Assembly (NCBI GenBank): GCA_035691305.1
Contig: DASSJF010000018.1
Coordinates: 1-43,273, forward strand
Direction of reading: 5' to 3'
Length of the DNA: 43,273 bases
From: a bacterium
Lineage (GTDB): Bacteria > Sysuimicrobiota > Sysuimicrobiia > Sysuimicrobiales > Segetimicrobiaceae
The position numbers and the translations under genes were made by a program. The first letter of the stretch is position 1. Every line of letters starts with the position of its first letter. Below, in pieces: positions 43,001 to 43,273 of the stretch. The notes below the pieces were generated by a model, which searched no databases, was not told the origin of the DNA, and saw nothing but the letters and a program-made list of their open reading frames with translations.

Positions 43001-43053
43001 TTAGTGGACCCGAGGGCGTCGACGCTCGATCTGTTCTATCGGTCCGCTAAGTG
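42998..43053. repeat. Inverted repeat beside the comM junction
   Basis: CACTTAGTGGACC (42998-43010) and GGTCCGCTAAGTG (43041-43053) are inverted copies that agree at 12 of 13 positions, separated by 30 bases. The repeat lies between the truncated comM and the new plus-strand gene. It could be the end of a mobile element, a recombination site, or an operator/hairpin for the plus-strand gene. I saw no transposase in the window. Confidence 0.7.
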
Positions 43054-43091
43054 TCGTCACATGGCGCAGGATCGTTGGGAGGGATTCCGGC

Positions 43092-43273
43092 ATGACAGGT
43101 GAGGCGGCAGAGCGGGAAACGGTCATCCGCTGGAGTGACGCCGACGACGGGATCGCGGTCGTCTGGACCGCGCAGCGTCCGATGATCACGCGGCTCCAGC
43201 GCATCCGGGGCGCCGAGCGGGCAGAGGTTCACCGGACAGACGGAGGCGCCTGGACCGGAGAGACGTGGCGGGT
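43092..43273 (+). CDS. Hypothetical protein, 5' part (cut by window edge)
   Basis: An open frame starts at ATG 43092 and is still open at the window end (60 residues). It has GGGAGGGA 7 bases upstream, a strong ribosome binding site. The protein reads MTGEAAERETVIRWSDADDG, then IAVVWTAQRPMITRLQRIRG and a Trp-rich part (GGAWTGETW). I do not recognise its family; the V-W-T-A-Q-R-P pattern recalls short hypothetical proteins seen in phage-like or mobile regions, but this is weak. It runs opposite to all genes from 13138 to 43000, which marks a break in gene order. Confidence 0.6.
   Translation, partial: MTGEAAERETVIRWSDADDGIAVVWTAQRPMITRLQRIRGAERAEVHRTDGGAWTGETWR

Noticed and set aside
9-43273. 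Many long open frames on the strand opposite real genes (for example 1976-3088, 7206-9491, 13186-14913, 15903-17750, 35706-37379).
   Set aside because: They are rich in Arg, Ala and Gly, lack family motifs and ribosome binding sites, and mirror the real genes. They are the expected effect of high GC content.
1-43273. CRISPR arrays, rRNA, tRNA or complete insertion sequences.
   Set aside because: No spaced direct repeats, rRNA segments, tRNA signatures or transposase genes were seen.

Overview
The window is about 43 kb of uniformly high-GC bacterial DNA (I estimate near 70 percent by eye), densely packed. Many neighbouring genes overlap by 1 or 4 bases (TGATG, ATGA, GTGA) and GTG starts are common. 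The conserved housekeeping blocks (infC-rpmI-rplT; rpsB-tsf-pyrH-frr-uppS-cdsA-dxr-rseP-ispG; comM-comF-dprA-topA-hslV-hslU) are arranged as in Bacillati (Terrabacteria) such as Firmicutes, Actinobacteria or deep-branching uncultured phyla. The archaeal-type MetK, the single-domain PASTA gene and the menaquinone prenyltransferase fit an uncultured, deep-branching lineage. I cannot name the phylum from sequence alone. I saw no rRNA, tRNA, CRISPR array or complete insertion sequence.

Layout. 1-1608: 5' part of a TrmH/SpoU methyltransferase, then rplT, rpmI and infC (minus strand), with a promoter and an attenuator-like terminator in the infC leader. 1631-2977: metallophosphoesterase. 3095-7369 (plus): a TetR regulator with a perfect 20-bp palindromic operator, an NMT1/SsuA-type ABC importer (binding protein, ATPase, permease) and MenA, all overlapping as one operon. 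7386-11164 (minus): MTA/purine nucleoside phosphorylase, a small membrane protein, a STAS antagonist and a membrane-bound SpoIIE-type phosphatase. 11214-13078 (plus): iron-dependent alcohol dehydrogenase and a HAD phosphatase.

13138-24288 (minus): a long MoxR/VWA operon: fmdB, an exported/membrane protein, an ABC-2-like membrane protein without an ATPase, a coiled/disordered membrane protein, MoxR ATPase, DUF58, a BatA-like VWA protein and a 916-residue protein with two VWA domains. 24336-26707: beta-propeller lipoprotein and archaeal-type S-adenosylmethionine synthetase. 26895-35067: the ribosomal protein S2/EF-Ts, UMP kinase, ribosome recycling, undecaprenyl, phospholipid and isoprenoid block, with a stand-alone PASTA gene between frr and uppS. 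35190-35669: small secreted unknown. 35796-43000: HslUV, topoisomerase I, DprA, ComF and a comM that has lost its N-terminal half. 43001-43273: an inverted repeat and the start of an unrelated plus-strand gene.

How the genes fit together. The isoprenoid genes (dxr, ispG, uppS, menA) supply precursors, the cell-wall carrier lipid and quinone. infC, rplT, rpmI, rpsB, tsf and frr serve translation. comM, comF and dprA suggest natural transformation, but comM looks broken. The most interesting places are the comM junction with its inverted repeat (42940-43092), the cytoplasmic PASTA mini-gene (31999-32205), the archaeal-type MetK, the MoxR/VWA cluster, and three regulatory leaders (infC, topA, tetR).
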